The notes under the pieces are model-generated. The model was not told the origin of the DNA, did no database searches, and worked only from the letters and a program-made list of their open reading frames with translations. A stretch of DNA of 64,000 nt from an uncultured Haliea sp. (GTDB taxonomy: Bacteria > Pseudomonadota > Gammaproteobacteria > Pseudomonadales > Halieaceae), in the NCBI GenBank assembly GCA_913061145.1, contig CAJXUQ010000006.1:1-64000 (forward strand), written 5' to 3'. Both the position numbers and the translations under genes were made by a program. How positions within the stretch are numbered: position 1 is the first letter of the stretch; each line of letters opens with the position of its first letter. This document shows positions 7,939 to 16,483 of the stretch, in pieces.

Positions 7939-10260
7939 TCAGAAGCTCTTGGTCAGCGTGACACCCGCCGTGCGCGGCGGCATGTAATACTCTGACGTCA
8001 CGCCGGTGGGGTCGACGATGCGGCTGCTCACCTGCAATTCGTCGTTCAGGTTCTTGCCCCACACATCAATGGCCAGGGAGCCATCGGCGCTGGTCCAGCT
8101 GACACTGGCATCGAGCAGTTCAATCGCGGCCTGGCGCTCCACCGGGCGATTCTGCGGACCGGTAAAGTAATCGTCTTTCCAGCTGTAGCTGACACCGAAG
8201 TCCAGCGCCGACCCACCGGAGAGGTTCACACGATAATTGGCCGTGGTCGTGAGGGCGGCATCCGGCGCGAAAGGCAGGTCGCGGCCGGCCAGATCGAGTC
8301 CGTTGGAGTTGGTGAACTCCTTGAACGTCGCGTCACTCCAGTTGTAACTGGCGTTCAGTGTCAGGTTCTCGATCGGCACCAGGTCAATCGATGCCTCGAC
8401 CCCCTTGGACTCCGCCTGTGCATTCAGCAGCACCAGCAGGAAGCGGCTGTTCAGCTCAAAGACCTGCAGGTCTTCGTAGTCCATATCATAGTAGGACAGG
8501 TTGAACTGCAGGCGCCGGTCCCACCACGAGGACTTCATGCCCACTTCCACGTTCTGCACCACTTCGGGATCAACCGCTTCGGTAGCGACGCTCGGCAGGT
8601 TGGTCTGGGACTGGAAAGCTCCGCTCTTGAAGCCCTCGGAGTACGTCGCATAGAGCATCAGGTCGTCGGTGGGACGGTACGCCAGTGACAGCTTGTGGGT
8701 CACCTCCGACCAGGAGTCTTCCGCTGACACCGGCGCCGGGAAGGACGGCAATATCAGGGGCACCCCCGACGGGGTGGTGCCCAGCAGGTCGATGGAGTTC
8801 TGGGTGATTTCTTTCTCGTCCTCTGCCCAGCGCACACCGTAGGTCAGGGTCAGCTGGTCGGTGAAGGCCCAGTCGGCCTGGCCGTAGACCGCGTAGCTGG
8901 TCGTGGTGTTATCCTGCGTGAACAGCACATCGCCGATTCCGGCCAGGCCGAGTCCCTGCAGGGGCGTGCTGTACTGGGTGTAGAACTCCTCGCCCCGTTC
9001 CACATCCTCCTCCATGAAGAACACGCCCGCCAGCCAGCTCACCCGGTCGGTGTTACCGGCGAGGCGAAACTCCTGGGAAAACTGTGAGGCGTCCTCCTCG
9101 GCCCCGTTGATCACGTTGCCCGGCGTGGTAAAGAAACCGGGCGGCAGCGGCACACCGGGAGGCGACGGTGCCGCCAGATTGTTCAGCGGCAGGCTGGTGA
9201 GGTCATCCACCCAGTTGTACTCACTGGAGCGCCAGGCGGTGATGGAGGTGAGGCTGGCCCAGTCGAGGTCGGCCTCGAGGCGCGCCATGACCCCGTTCAC
9301 TTCACGTTTTTGCGAGGTGTCGAACTGACTCGCACAATGCCGCTCATCGGCCATGTAGTCTTCCGACATGTTGAGCTCCCAGAAGGGGCCCAGACCGGCA
9401 ATAGCATTGTCGATATTCTGGATGTGGCGGCAGGGACCCGCGGTTTCGTCGCGGGCGTAATCCGCGCTCAGCAGCAGGTCCACCCGCTCCGTCAGGTCGA
9501 ACATCAACTGGCCGCGCACGTTGACCGAGCGCGCGTCATCGCGGCGCTCGCCCGCGTCATCGGCACCGATGCTGGGGCCGATAATCGGGCTCTGGGACAG
9601 ATTGCCGAGTGTCGCGATCTCACCCGGGGTGATCACGTTGCGCCCGTAGCCGTCACGGTCGCGGTAGGAGTACACGATCTTGCCGGCCACGCTGTCCGTC
9701 AGGCCGCCACTGGCAAGACCCTGGAAATGGCGCAGCTGGTCGGTACCGGTAGAGACGCGCACGCGAACCTCGGTCTCCTGACTGGGCCGCGAGGTCACGA
9801 TATTGATGGCACCGCCGTTGGTGTTCTTGCCGTACAGGGTGCCCTGCGGACCGCGCAGGATCTCTATGCGTTCGAGGTCGAACAGATCAAAGCCGACACC
9901 GCCGGTGCGACCGATATAGACCTCATCCAGAAACACCCCTACCGCCGGGTCACTGCCTGCGGAGTCCGAGCTGTTGCCGATACCGCGGATGTAGATGCGC
10001 GGCTCACCGATGCTGAACTGGTTGTAGGTCAGCCCCGGCGTGCGGAACGCGATATCGTTGAGGCCGCTGATTTTGCCGACCTCAATATCGTTACCCGCCA
10101 GCGCCGCCACGGACAGCGGCACATCCTGGATACTCTGTTCCCGCTTCTCGGCGGTTACCAGCACCTCTTCGAGCTGTTGTTGTGCCTGCGCCAGCAGCGG
10201 CAGGGCAAAGGGCACGGCAGCCAGTGTGTGAATTGCAATGCGGAGTCTGGAGTGGGTCAT
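7939..10260 (-). CDS. TonB-dependent outer-membrane receptor
   Basis: A 773-residue outer-membrane transporter. It has a signal peptide of about 26 residues (ending LLAQAQA), a TonB-box region LEEVLVTAEKREQSIQDVPLSV and a plug domain with IYIRGIG and IEILRGPQGTLYGKNTNGGAINIVT. A long beta-barrel ends in the aromatic terminus VTLTKSF. The plug type (QDVPLSV...GRTGG) is the expanded marine and sphingomonad group that takes up polyaromatic, sterol, carbohydrate or other organic substrates, not only siderophores. There is no Fur-like site upstream. It sits between the carotenoid-oxygenase-family gene and the HxlR regulator, which supports import of a bulky hydrophobic substrate. Confidence 0.93.
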   Translation of the reverse strand: MTHSRLRIAIHTLAAVPFALPLLAQAQQQLEEVLVTAEKREQSIQDVPLSVAALAGNDIEVGKISGLNDIAFRTPGLTYNQFSIGEPRIYIRGIGNSSDSAGSDPAVGVFLDEVYIGRTGGVGFDLFDLERIEILRGPQGTLYGKNTNGGAINIVTSRPSQETEVRVRVSTGTDQLRHFQGLASGGLTDSVAGKIVYSYRDRDGYGRNVITPGEIATLGNLSQSPIIGPSIGADDAGERRDDARSVNVRGQLMFDLTERVDLLLSADYARDETAGPCRHIQNIDNAIAGLGPFWELNMSEDYMADERHCASQFDTSQKREVNGVMARLEADLDWASLTSITAWRSSEYNWVDDLTSLPLNNLAAPSPPGVPLPPGFFTTPGNVINGAEEDASQFSQEFRLAGNTDRVSWLAGVFFMEEDVERGEEFYTQYSTPLQGLGLAGIGDVLFTQDNTTTSYAVYGQADWAFTDQLTLTYGVRWAEDEKEITQNSIDLLGTTPSGVPLILPSFPAPVSAEDSWSEVTHKLSLAYRPTDDLMLYATYSEGFKSGAFQSQTNLPSVATEAVDPEVVQNVEVGMKSSWWDRRLQFNLSYYDMDYEDLQVFELNSRFLLVLLNAQAESKGVEASIDLVPIENLTLNASYNWSDATFKEFTNSNGLDLAGRDLPFAPDAALTTTANYRVNLSGGSALDFGVSYSWKDDYFTGPQNRPVERQAAIELLDASVSWTSADGSLAIDVWGKNLNDELQVSSRIVDPTGVTSEYYMPPRTAGVTLTKSF

Positions 10261-10379
10261 GGGAGCCTCTTACGCTGTTATGGTTATGGGGCGGGGCGGA
10301 CCGCCTTGTTATTTGCATTACCGAACTTAATGTATCTCAACGCTGCCGGAATACAAGATCCCGGCGGCGGGCGAGCCCG

Positions 10380-11900
10380 TCACGCCGGCCACATGTCTTC
10401 ACCCCGCGCCCAGGTGGCGTGGAAACCATAAGGCACCCGATGCGGCATGCGCACACGGGCAATGGGGCCGGGCTCGATGTCACGCGCATCGAACACCAGG
10501 CAGTCGGATTGCCAGGTGGTGCTGTCGGTGACCAGGGTAATGACGTAGCCATCGTCCTCCGCCGTGCCTGCGGTGGCGCCGCGGCGCGGCGCAAACACCG
10601 CCTCGCTGCCAAACACGCCCTGGCCGTAGTTCCACTGCCAGCGCTTGCCGGTGTCGTTGTCATATTTGACCAGGCCGGTAAAGCGCAGGGTGAGACCGCC
10701 CTCGTGGTGCAGCGGAATATGCTGGTGGTAGGCGAAGCGGCTCTCGCGACCGTGGTAGAGCGGATTGGTCTTGTTGAACTCGGTGTTGAGATCATCGATG
10801 GGCCCTTCCCGCACTTCGCCCGTGCGCAGATTGAAACGCCAGCGATAGTTGTTGGCCTCCAGCCGCATGTAGGCGAGCATTGATGCCAGCTCGCCTTCAC
10901 CGGGCTTGGTTTCGGGCATCGGGTTGGTAGAGCGACAGCCATCCATGATCACCCAGTCACCCGCTTCCCAGGCATTGCTGGTGTGCAGGATGTAGCAGGG
11001 CTCACACTCGAACCAGCGCACCTCATGGCCGGCACCGTAGCGCGGAATCAATCCGAAACGCGTGGGGATGTCGCGATGGAAGGTGAGCACACGGTAGCCG
11101 TGCCGGCGCAGCACGTTCATATCGTGGAAGAACGGCAGGTCGTGCAGGATCGTGTAGTGCGTGGTGAAACCGATGTCGTGGGGCAGGCGCGGGCCCGGCA
11201 GGTCAATCGCTACCTCGTGCAGCAGCTTGCCGCTGGGGTCTGCCACCCCATAGGTCATATAGGGTGGCTGGTCGCCGTAGTCGAAGAACAGCAGTTCACC
11301 GGTTGCCAGGTCCACTTTCGAATGCGCCGACATGCGGCGCTGCGCGCGGCCCTCGAGATCGTAGTAGCCCTTGGTACCGAGGGTGTGTGCATCCAGGCGG
11401 TAGGGATGCCCGGCGTTGTACCAGAGGCTCATCAGGTCGCCGTTGTAGATGAAGATATCGGTGTTCGAGGTGTCCTTGATACCGAAGGGCGACAGCGAGT
11501 AGTCGAAGGGCCCCATCACGCCGGGGGATAGGGAGTGGCCATCGGCGCGTTCCCCCTGCAGGGCGAGGGTATCCACGTAGCGGTTGCGATAGGCGGCCTG
11601 CCCGTCGCGGAAGTACACCCCGTGGACCATGCCGTCCCCGTCAAAGGGGTGATAGCGGTTCTTCGGCTCGAATACCGGGTTCGGACCATTGCGGAAATAC
11701 GCCCCCTCCAGGTCTGCCGGCAATTCGCCTTCCACCGCCAGGCCCGAGACATCAAGCTCATCGGTGGTCGGTGCGTACACGCCGTGCAGGTAGGGGTTGT
11801 CGAGTCCGTAAATCCAGGCCGGCGCATCCGCAAACTGGGTGACGCCCCCGATACACTGTTCTACTGACGGATACTCGGTGAATTGACTGAGACTTTGCAT
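10380..11900 (-). CDS. Carotenoid-cleaving-oxygenase-family protein (RPE65/lignostilbene dioxygenase type)
   Basis: A 506-residue seven-bladed-propeller, non-heme-iron oxygenase that splits conjugated C=C bonds to aldehydes. The four iron histidines can be placed: AHSKVD, the THYTILHDLPFF segment, LHTSNAWE and C-terminal GFHATW. The family motif EGAYFRNGPNP with DGDGMVHGV is at the N terminus. The ATG at 11900 has an AGGGGG ribosome site and is preferred over the start eleven codons upstream. A good promoter lies about 60 bases further up. Substrates in the family include carotenoids, apocarotenals and stilbenes; sequence alone does not choose between them. It heads the minus arm of the catabolic block. 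Confidence 0.9.
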   Translation of the reverse strand: MQSLSQFTEYPSVEQCIGGVTQFADAPAWIYGLDNPYLHGVYAPTTDELDVSGLAVEGELPADLEGAYFRNGPNPVFEPKNRYHPFDGDGMVHGVYFRDGQAAYRNRYVDTLALQGERADGHSLSPGVMGPFDYSLSPFGIKDTSNTDIFIYNGDLMSLWYNAGHPYRLDAHTLGTKGYYDLEGRAQRRMSAHSKVDLATGELLFFDYGDQPPYMTYGVADPSGKLLHEVAIDLPGPRLPHDIGFTTHYTILHDLPFFHDMNVLRRHGYRVLTFHRDIPTRFGLIPRYGAGHEVRWFECEPCYILHTSNAWEAGDWVIMDGCRSTNPMPETKPGEGELASMLAYMRLEANNYRWRFNLRTGEVREGPIDDLNTEFNKTNPLYHGRESRFAYHQHIPLHHEGGLTLRFTGLVKYDNDTGKRWQWNYGQGVFGSEAVFAPRRGATAGTAEDDGYVITLVTDSTTWQSDCLVFDARDIEPGPIARVRMPHRVPYGFHATWARGEDMWPA

Positions 11901-11959
11901 AGGGTTCCCCCTGACGACTGGCAGGCGGGACACCCCCCGCTGCGCGTGGATTTCGTTTG

Positions 11960-11987
11960 ATTATAGGTATGAAGTATTTTTATGCAA
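11960..11987 (-). promoter_or_regulatory. Sigma-70-type promoter of the carotenoid-oxygenase gene
   Basis: On the minus strand, TTGCAT (11982-11987), a 16-base spacer, then the consensus TATAAT (11960-11965). Transcription would start near 11953, about 53 bases before the ATG. It is the best -10 box in this intergenic region and fires away from the SDR promoter. Confidence 0.72.
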
Positions 11988-12023
11988 GTTTAAATTCCTG
12001 CGCCCTTGCAGCACCCCCGTCGC

Positions 12024-12051
12024 TTGGCTAGACTAAAGGTCTATTTATAAA
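12024..12051 (+). promoter_or_regulatory. Promoter of the SDR-DUF1295 operon with internal dyad
   Basis: TTGGCT (12024-12029), a 16-base spacer, then TATAAA (12046-12051). The perfect dyad TAGAC-N5-GTCTA (12029-12043) fills the spacer, where a bound protein would block RNA polymerase. The expected start, near 12058, coincides with the SDR ATG, so the message may be leaderless. Confidence 0.5.
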
Positions 12052-12057
12052 AGTAAC

Positions 12058-12969
12058 ATGACTATGACATCTGACGCAGTGCCCGGTGGGCAAGCGACAC
12101 TGGCTGGCAAGGTGGCCATCGTAACCGGTGCCGGCAAGGGCCTGGGACGCGCCTATGCGCTGGATCTGGCACAGAGGGGTGCGCGGGTTGTCGTCAACAA
12201 CCGGCGTCACCGCGGCGACACGGAGCACAGCGCCGATGCCGTAGTGCGCGAGATCTCCGCCCGGGGCGGCAGCGCCGTCGCCGATTACAGTGACGCAGCA
12301 GACCCGCGCTGTGGCGAACATCTGCTGGCCACGGCCCTGCAACACTACGGACGACTGGACATTGTCATCGCCAACGCCGGCGTGTCCGAGGCGTCCTCCT
12401 TTCACAAGCAAAGCCTGGACGAGTTCCGCCGCATCATCGATATCAACCTGATGGGCACCGCCTCGCTGCTGCATCCGACCTTCCGCCATCTGTATCAGCA
12501 ACGGGGCGGCGCCATTGTGGTCAGCAGCTCCGCCGCTGGGCTGCACGGTGAGCACGGCCTGCCCGCGTACTCCGCCTCCAAGGCGGGGGTGATTGGCCTG
12601 TGCCGCGCGCTGGCACTGGAAGGGGCTGCGCACGGGGTACGTGTCAACACCATCGCACCCTTCGCACACACCGCCATGACCCGCAGCAGCCTGCCTGCAG
12701 ACATGGCCCGTCGATTGCCCCCGGAAGCTGTGGCGCCGGTGGTGGCCTGGCTGGCAAGCGATGACTGTACACTCAATGGCGAGGTTGTGATCGCCGGTGG
12801 TGACCGCGTGGCGCGGGCACGCAACCTGCTCAGCGACCCCGTAGACCTGAGCCACGTCGCGGGCGCCATGGACACTGCCTGGCGCAGGCTCGGCGATTCA
12901 ACGCCCACACGCGACTACACCTCGGCCGTCGCCCTGTTTCTCGATTTTGCCGGAGAACTGCCCCCATGA
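12058..12969 (+). CDS. Short-chain dehydrogenase/reductase
   Basis: A 303-residue NAD(P)-binding oxidoreductase with classical SDR parts: TGAGKGLG cofactor loop (about 23-30), IANAG, the SSSAAG catalytic serine, and YSASK catalytic Tyr-Lys. The N-terminal region, with VVVNNRRHRG after the first Rossmann unit, resembles the dehydrogenase part of 17-beta-HSD4/multifunctional beta-oxidation enzymes, so a hydroxyacyl-CoA or steroid-like alcohol is a reasonable substrate. No Shine-Dalgarno site precedes 12058 (ATG at 12064 is an alternative). The stop overlaps the next ATG (ATGA), showing translational coupling to the DUF1295 gene. Confidence 0.88.
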   Translation: MTMTSDAVPGGQATLAGKVAIVTGAGKGLGRAYALDLAQRGARVVVNNRRHRGDTEHSADAVVREISARGGSAVADYSDAADPRCGEHLLATALQHYGRLDIVIANAGVSEASSFHKQSLDEFRRIIDINLMGTASLLHPTFRHLYQQRGGAIVVSSSAAGLHGEHGLPAYSASKAGVIGLCRALALEGAAHGVRVNTIAPFAHTAMTRSSLPADMARRLPPEAVAPVVAWLASDDCTLNGEVVIAGGDRVARARNLLSDPVDLSHVAGAMDTAWRRLGDSTPTRDYTSAVALFLDFAGELPP

Positions 12970-13757
12970 TAGACCTGCTCGCTCTGTTCGGTGCTACGGC
13001 CGCGGTCGCCCTGATCTGCGCACTGGCGCTCTGGTTGGCCAGCATCCCCCTGCGGGACGTCAGCATTATCGACATGTTCTTCGCCCTGATCATGGTTGCC
13101 ATCACGCTGACCGCCTTCACCCTGGCAGCCGAACAAAACACCCTGCAGTGGCTGTTGCTGGCCATGGTCTCGGTCTGGGCACTGCGCATCACCGCCTACC
13201 TGATCGGGCGCAACTGGGGTCACGGTGAAGACCCGCGCTATACCAAACTGCGCAGTTGGGTAAACAACGAGCGCGCCTTTCTCTGGCTCAGCCTGCGCCA
13301 GGTGTTCCTGCTGCAAGCCGTTGTGCTCTGGCTCGCCTCGCTCCCGGTGCAGGTGGGCATGCACAGCGGCGGTGCCGCAGGCTGGCTCGCAGTGCTGGGC
13401 AGCGTCGTCTGGCTGGTGGGGCTGGTCACCGAGACCGTGGCCGACGCCCAGTTGAGGCACTTTCGCGCGCAAGCGGAAAACCGCGGCACCGTTCTCTGTA
13501 CGGGTTTGTGGCGCTACTCCAGGCACCCCAATTATTTCGGCGAACTCTGTGTCTGGTGGGGCATCTGGCTGGTGGCCTGTGAAGCGCCGCTGGGTTGGCT
13601 CACCGTTATCGGCCCGCTGGCCTACAGCTATCTGGTGGTCAACGTGACTGGGCAGAAAACCCTGGACAAGAAACTGGCGCGGGAGAAGCCCGGCTACGCG
13701 GAGTACATGGCCCGCACCAGCGGGCTGGTTCCCTGGCCGCCCAAACGGGCCCCATGA
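12966..13757 (+). CDS. DUF1295 membrane protein, steroid 5-alpha-reductase-like
   Basis: A 263-residue inner-membrane protein with about six to seven helices. It carries the family signature RYSRHPNYFGE near residues 180-190 and a C-terminal YxxYMARTSGLVPWPP tail. DUF1295 proteins share the steroid-5-alpha-reductase/ICMT membrane fold; members reduce activated C=C bonds using NADPH or methylate lipids. Its ATG overlaps the SDR stop by four bases. In this block, a membrane enoyl reductase acting on a hydrophobic enone would fit, but that is inference. Confidence 0.85.
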   Translation: MIDLLALFGATAAVALICALALWLASIPLRDVSIIDMFFALIMVAITLTAFTLAAEQNTLQWLLLAMVSVWALRITAYLIGRNWGHGEDPRYTKLRSWVNNERAFLWLSLRQVFLLQAVVLWLASLPVQVGMHSGGAAGWLAVLGSVVWLVGLVTETVADAQLRHFRAQAENRGTVLCTGLWRYSRHPNYFGELCVWWGIWLVACEAPLGWLTVIGPLAYSYLVVNVTGQKTLDKKLAREKPGYAEYMARTSGLVPWPPKRAP

Positions 13758-13834
13758 GGGGCTGTTGCAGCACGCGGAGACCGCGCGCTGGATACCCGCA
13801 TGTCGGGGATCCGCATGTCTTGTCCCCCGGCAGA

Positions 13835-13864
13835 TTCATGACTACCATGGTGGTCTTTTAATAC
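13835..13864 (+). promoter_or_regulatory. Promoter with palindromic operator before the flavoprotein-ligase-thiolase operon
   Basis: TTCATG (13835-13840) is spaced 17-18 bases from TTAATA/TAATAC (13858-13864). The 16-base near-palindrome GACTACCATGGTGGTC (13840-13855, one mismatched pair) fills the spacer, the position of a repressor operator. The 128-base gap holds nothing else recognisable. Confidence 0.5.
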
Positions 13865-13885
13865 AAGTAACCTCGGATACGCTCT

Positions 13886-14800
13886 ATGTCCCGCGCTCTC
13901 GATCAGCTCAGAATCCCAGTCTTCCAGGCGCCCATGTTCCTGCAATCCGGCCCGGAAATGGTCATTGCCAGCTGCCGCGCCGGTATCGTCGGCAGCTTTC
14001 CCTCGGTGAACGCCCGCAGCACGGAAGAGTTGGAGCGCTGGCTGCAGGACATCACGGCGGCCACCGGCGGTGAGGATGACGGCCCCTGGGCCATCAACCT
14101 GATGATGCATCGCTCCAACACCCGGCGCTTCGACGACCTGGCGTTGGCAGTGAAATACCGCGCGCCGCTGGTGATCTCGGCGCTGGGCAGCCCGAAGGAA
14201 GCGATCGAAGAAGTCCACAGTTACGGCGGCAAGATCTTCGCGGATGTGATCGACACCCGCTTCGCCGCCAAGGCAGTAGAAGCCGGCGTCGATGGTCTGG
14301 TACTGGTGGCCGCCGGCGCAGGCGGCCACACGGGACAGCAGGCGGGCTTCGCCTTTGTCGAGGAGGTACGTCAGTTCTGGGACGGGGATATCGTGCTCGG
14401 TGGCGGCATCTCCAGCGGACGCGGTGTGCGCGCCGCGCAGGTGCTGGGCGCCAACTACGCCTACATGGGCACGCGGTTTATTGCTACCCAGGAGAGCATG
14501 GCGGATCCCGCCTACAAGCAGATGGTGGTGGACGCCACGGGTGCCGATATCGTCTGTTCCGATGCCCTGACGGGGGTGAAGGCGAACTGGCTGCGCGCCA
14601 GTCTGGTCGCCGCGGGCTACGACCCCGCAAACATGCCGGACGGCGCAACCATCGATATCGCCGCCTCCACCAGCGATGCCAAGCGCTGGCGGGACGTCTG
14701 GTCGGCGGGCCAGGGAGTGGGGGCCATCCGTGATATTCTGCCGATTGCCGATCTGGTCAACCGGCTGGACCGGGAATACCGCGCGGCCTGCGAGGGATAA
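13886..14800 (+). CDS. Nitronate-monooxygenase-family (NPD) flavoprotein
   Basis: A 304-residue FMN-binding TIM-barrel enzyme of the 2-nitropropane dioxygenase/NMO family. It has IPVFQAPMFLQSGPEM at the N terminus, the FMN-phosphate segments LGGGISSGRG and YAYMGTRF, and the catalytic-histidine region AAGAGGHTGQQ. Members include nitronate monooxygenases, enoyl reductases (FabK-like) and unknown oxidoreductases. It is the first gene behind its own promoter, three bases before the acyl ligase gene. In this setting a role as an enoyl-CoA reductase or oxidase is as likely as nitronate oxidation. Confidence 0.85.
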   Translation: MSRALDQLRIPVFQAPMFLQSGPEMVIASCRAGIVGSFPSVNARSTEELERWLQDITAATGGEDDGPWAINLMMHRSNTRRFDDLALAVKYRAPLVISALGSPKEAIEEVHSYGGKIFADVIDTRFAAKAVEAGVDGLVLVAAGAGGHTGQQAGFAFVEEVRQFWDGDIVLGGGISSGRGVRAAQVLGANYAYMGTRFIATQESMADPAYKQMVVDATGADIVCSDALTGVKANWLRASLVAAGYDPANMPDGATIDIAASTSDAKRWRDVWSAGQGVGAIRDILPIADLVNRLDREYRAACEG

Positions 14801-14803
14801 CAC

Positions 14804-16483
14804 ATGCAAACCAGTCCACAATCACGCATCCGGACACTGACCGAGGCCGGTTACTGGGGCGACGAGACCCTGCACGACATCCTCGCCGCACAGGCGACGC
14901 AGGTGCCGGAACGCACAGCCCTGATTGACCAGCCCAACAAAACCGAGCTGACCGGGCTGCCGGCCAGACGCATCAGCTTTGCCGAACTGGAGGCACTCAG
15001 CGACCGACTGGCAGCGCAGCTGCTCGCCCTGGGACTGCACCATGACGACCGCATCCTGGTGCAGCTGCCGAACATTGCCGAGCTGGTCATCACCTACTAC
15101 GCGGCCAGCAAGTTGGGGGTGGTGGTCTCACCGCTGCCCATACAGTACGGCGGTCACGAGCTGACAGGCTTTGCCCACAGCCTGCAACCCGCGGCCGTCA
15201 TCACACTCGGGCAGTTCCGCGATCAGGACCTCGCGGCACGCGCACGGGCCGCGCTACCGGAGCAACCCATCTGGCGTTTCGGTGCCGAACTCGACCTCGA
15301 TCGGCCAATGGCCGACGGGGACCTCGCCGCGTTGCGCGCACACCGCAAACAGCACCCGGCAGACGCCAATGATATCCTCACCGTGGTCTGGACCTCGGGT
15401 ACCACCGGGACACCGAAGGGCGTGCCGCGCTCCCACAACATGTGGCGGGCGATGGCGCGCAACACCATGGCGGCGGGGGACTACCAGCAGGGCGAAACAC
15501 TGCTGGTGCCTTTTCCGCTGGTCAATATGGCGGCGCTGGGCGGGTTCCTGTTCCCCGCCATCATCAACGCCTGCCCGCTGGTGCTGCACCAGCCCATGGA
15601 TCCACCCATGTTCCTGCGCCAGATCCAGGAGGAACGGGTCAATTTCACCATTGCGCCACCCGCCCTGCTCAACCGTCTCGCGCAGCAACCGGCACTGTGG
15701 CAGCAGTGCGATTTCAGTGCGATCCGCGCCTTCGGCTCGGGCTCGGTGCCACTCTCTCCGGCCATGATCCAGGTCATCGAGGGGGAGTACGGCAAACAGA
15801 TCATCAACTTCTATGGCTCCAATGAGGGGATCAGCCTGTTCTCCACACCGGAAGTGGCGGCGACCCCCGAGTACCGGGCCAGCCTGTTCCCGCGCTTCGG
15901 TGCTCGCAATATGCCCTGGCAGGGCCATTCCCACGAGTCCATCACCACCCGCGTGATCGACCCGGCGTCCGGTGCGGAAATTACCGAACCGGGTGTGCCG
16001 GGAGAGCTGTGTATCGGCGGCCCCGCCGTGTTTGACGGCTACCTGGGGCACAGCGGCGAGGGCGTGTTCACCGAGGATGGCCTGTTTCGCACCGGTGACC
16101 TGGTGGAAATTGCCGGCGAGCCCCCCAATTACTACCGCATCGTCGGCCGCTGCAAAGACATCATCAACCGCGGCGGCATGAAGATTTCTCCCGCAGAACT
16201 GGATACCTTGCTGGAGGGTTTTCCCGGGCTCGCCGAGGCCGCGGTCTGCGGTTATCCAGACGCGGACCTGGAAGAAAAAATCTGCGCCTGCATCGTGCCA
16301 CTGGAGGGCAGCGACCCGCCGGAACTGGCAACACTGTGCAGCTGGCTGCTGGAGAAAGGCGTGGCGAAATTCAAGCTGCCAGAGCGGCTGGAGATATTCG
16401 ATGCACTGCCCCGCAATCCGGTCGGCAAGGTGGTGCGCGGTGAATTGCAGGCACTGGTGGCACAACGAGGAACCCAAGCATGA
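14804..16483 (+). CDS. Acyl-CoA synthetase / aryl-acid AMP ligase (ANL superfamily)
   Basis: A 559-residue adenylate-forming enzyme that activates a carboxylic acid with ATP, presumably to its CoA thioester. Motifs are WTSGTTGTPKGVPRSH (about 196-211), NFYGSNEG, the hinge GRCKDIINRGGMKISPAE and the C-terminal catalytic lysine in NPVGKVVRGEL. Its substrate pocket is not diagnostic; overall it resembles dihydroxybenzoate-AMP ligases and medium-chain acyl-CoA ligases. A GAGG site precedes the ATG, and its stop overlaps the thiolase ATG. It would prime the acid made from the cleavage aldehyde for beta-oxidation-type steps. Confidence 0.88.
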   Translation: MQTSPQSRIRTLTEAGYWGDETLHDILAAQATQVPERTALIDQPNKTELTGLPARRISFAELEALSDRLAAQLLALGLHHDDRILVQLPNIAELVITYYAASKLGVVVSPLPIQYGGHELTGFAHSLQPAAVITLGQFRDQDLAARARAALPEQPIWRFGAELDLDRPMADGDLAALRAHRKQHPADANDILTVVWTSGTTGTPKGVPRSHNMWRAMARNTMAAGDYQQGETLLVPFPLVNMAALGGFLFPAIINACPLVLHQPMDPPMFLRQIQEERVNFTIAPPALLNRLAQQPALWQQCDFSAIRAFGSGSVPLSPAMIQVIEGEYGKQIINFYGSNEGISLFSTPEVAATPEYRASLFPRFGARNMPWQGHSHESITTRVIDPASGAEITEPGVPGELCIGGPAVFDGYLGHSGEGVFTEDGLFRTGDLVEIAGEPPNYYRIVGRCKDIINRGGMKISPAELDTLLEGFPGLAEAAVCGYPDADLEEKICACIVPLEGSDPPELATLCSWLLEKGVAKFKLPERLEIFDALPRNPVGKVVRGELQALVAQRGTQA

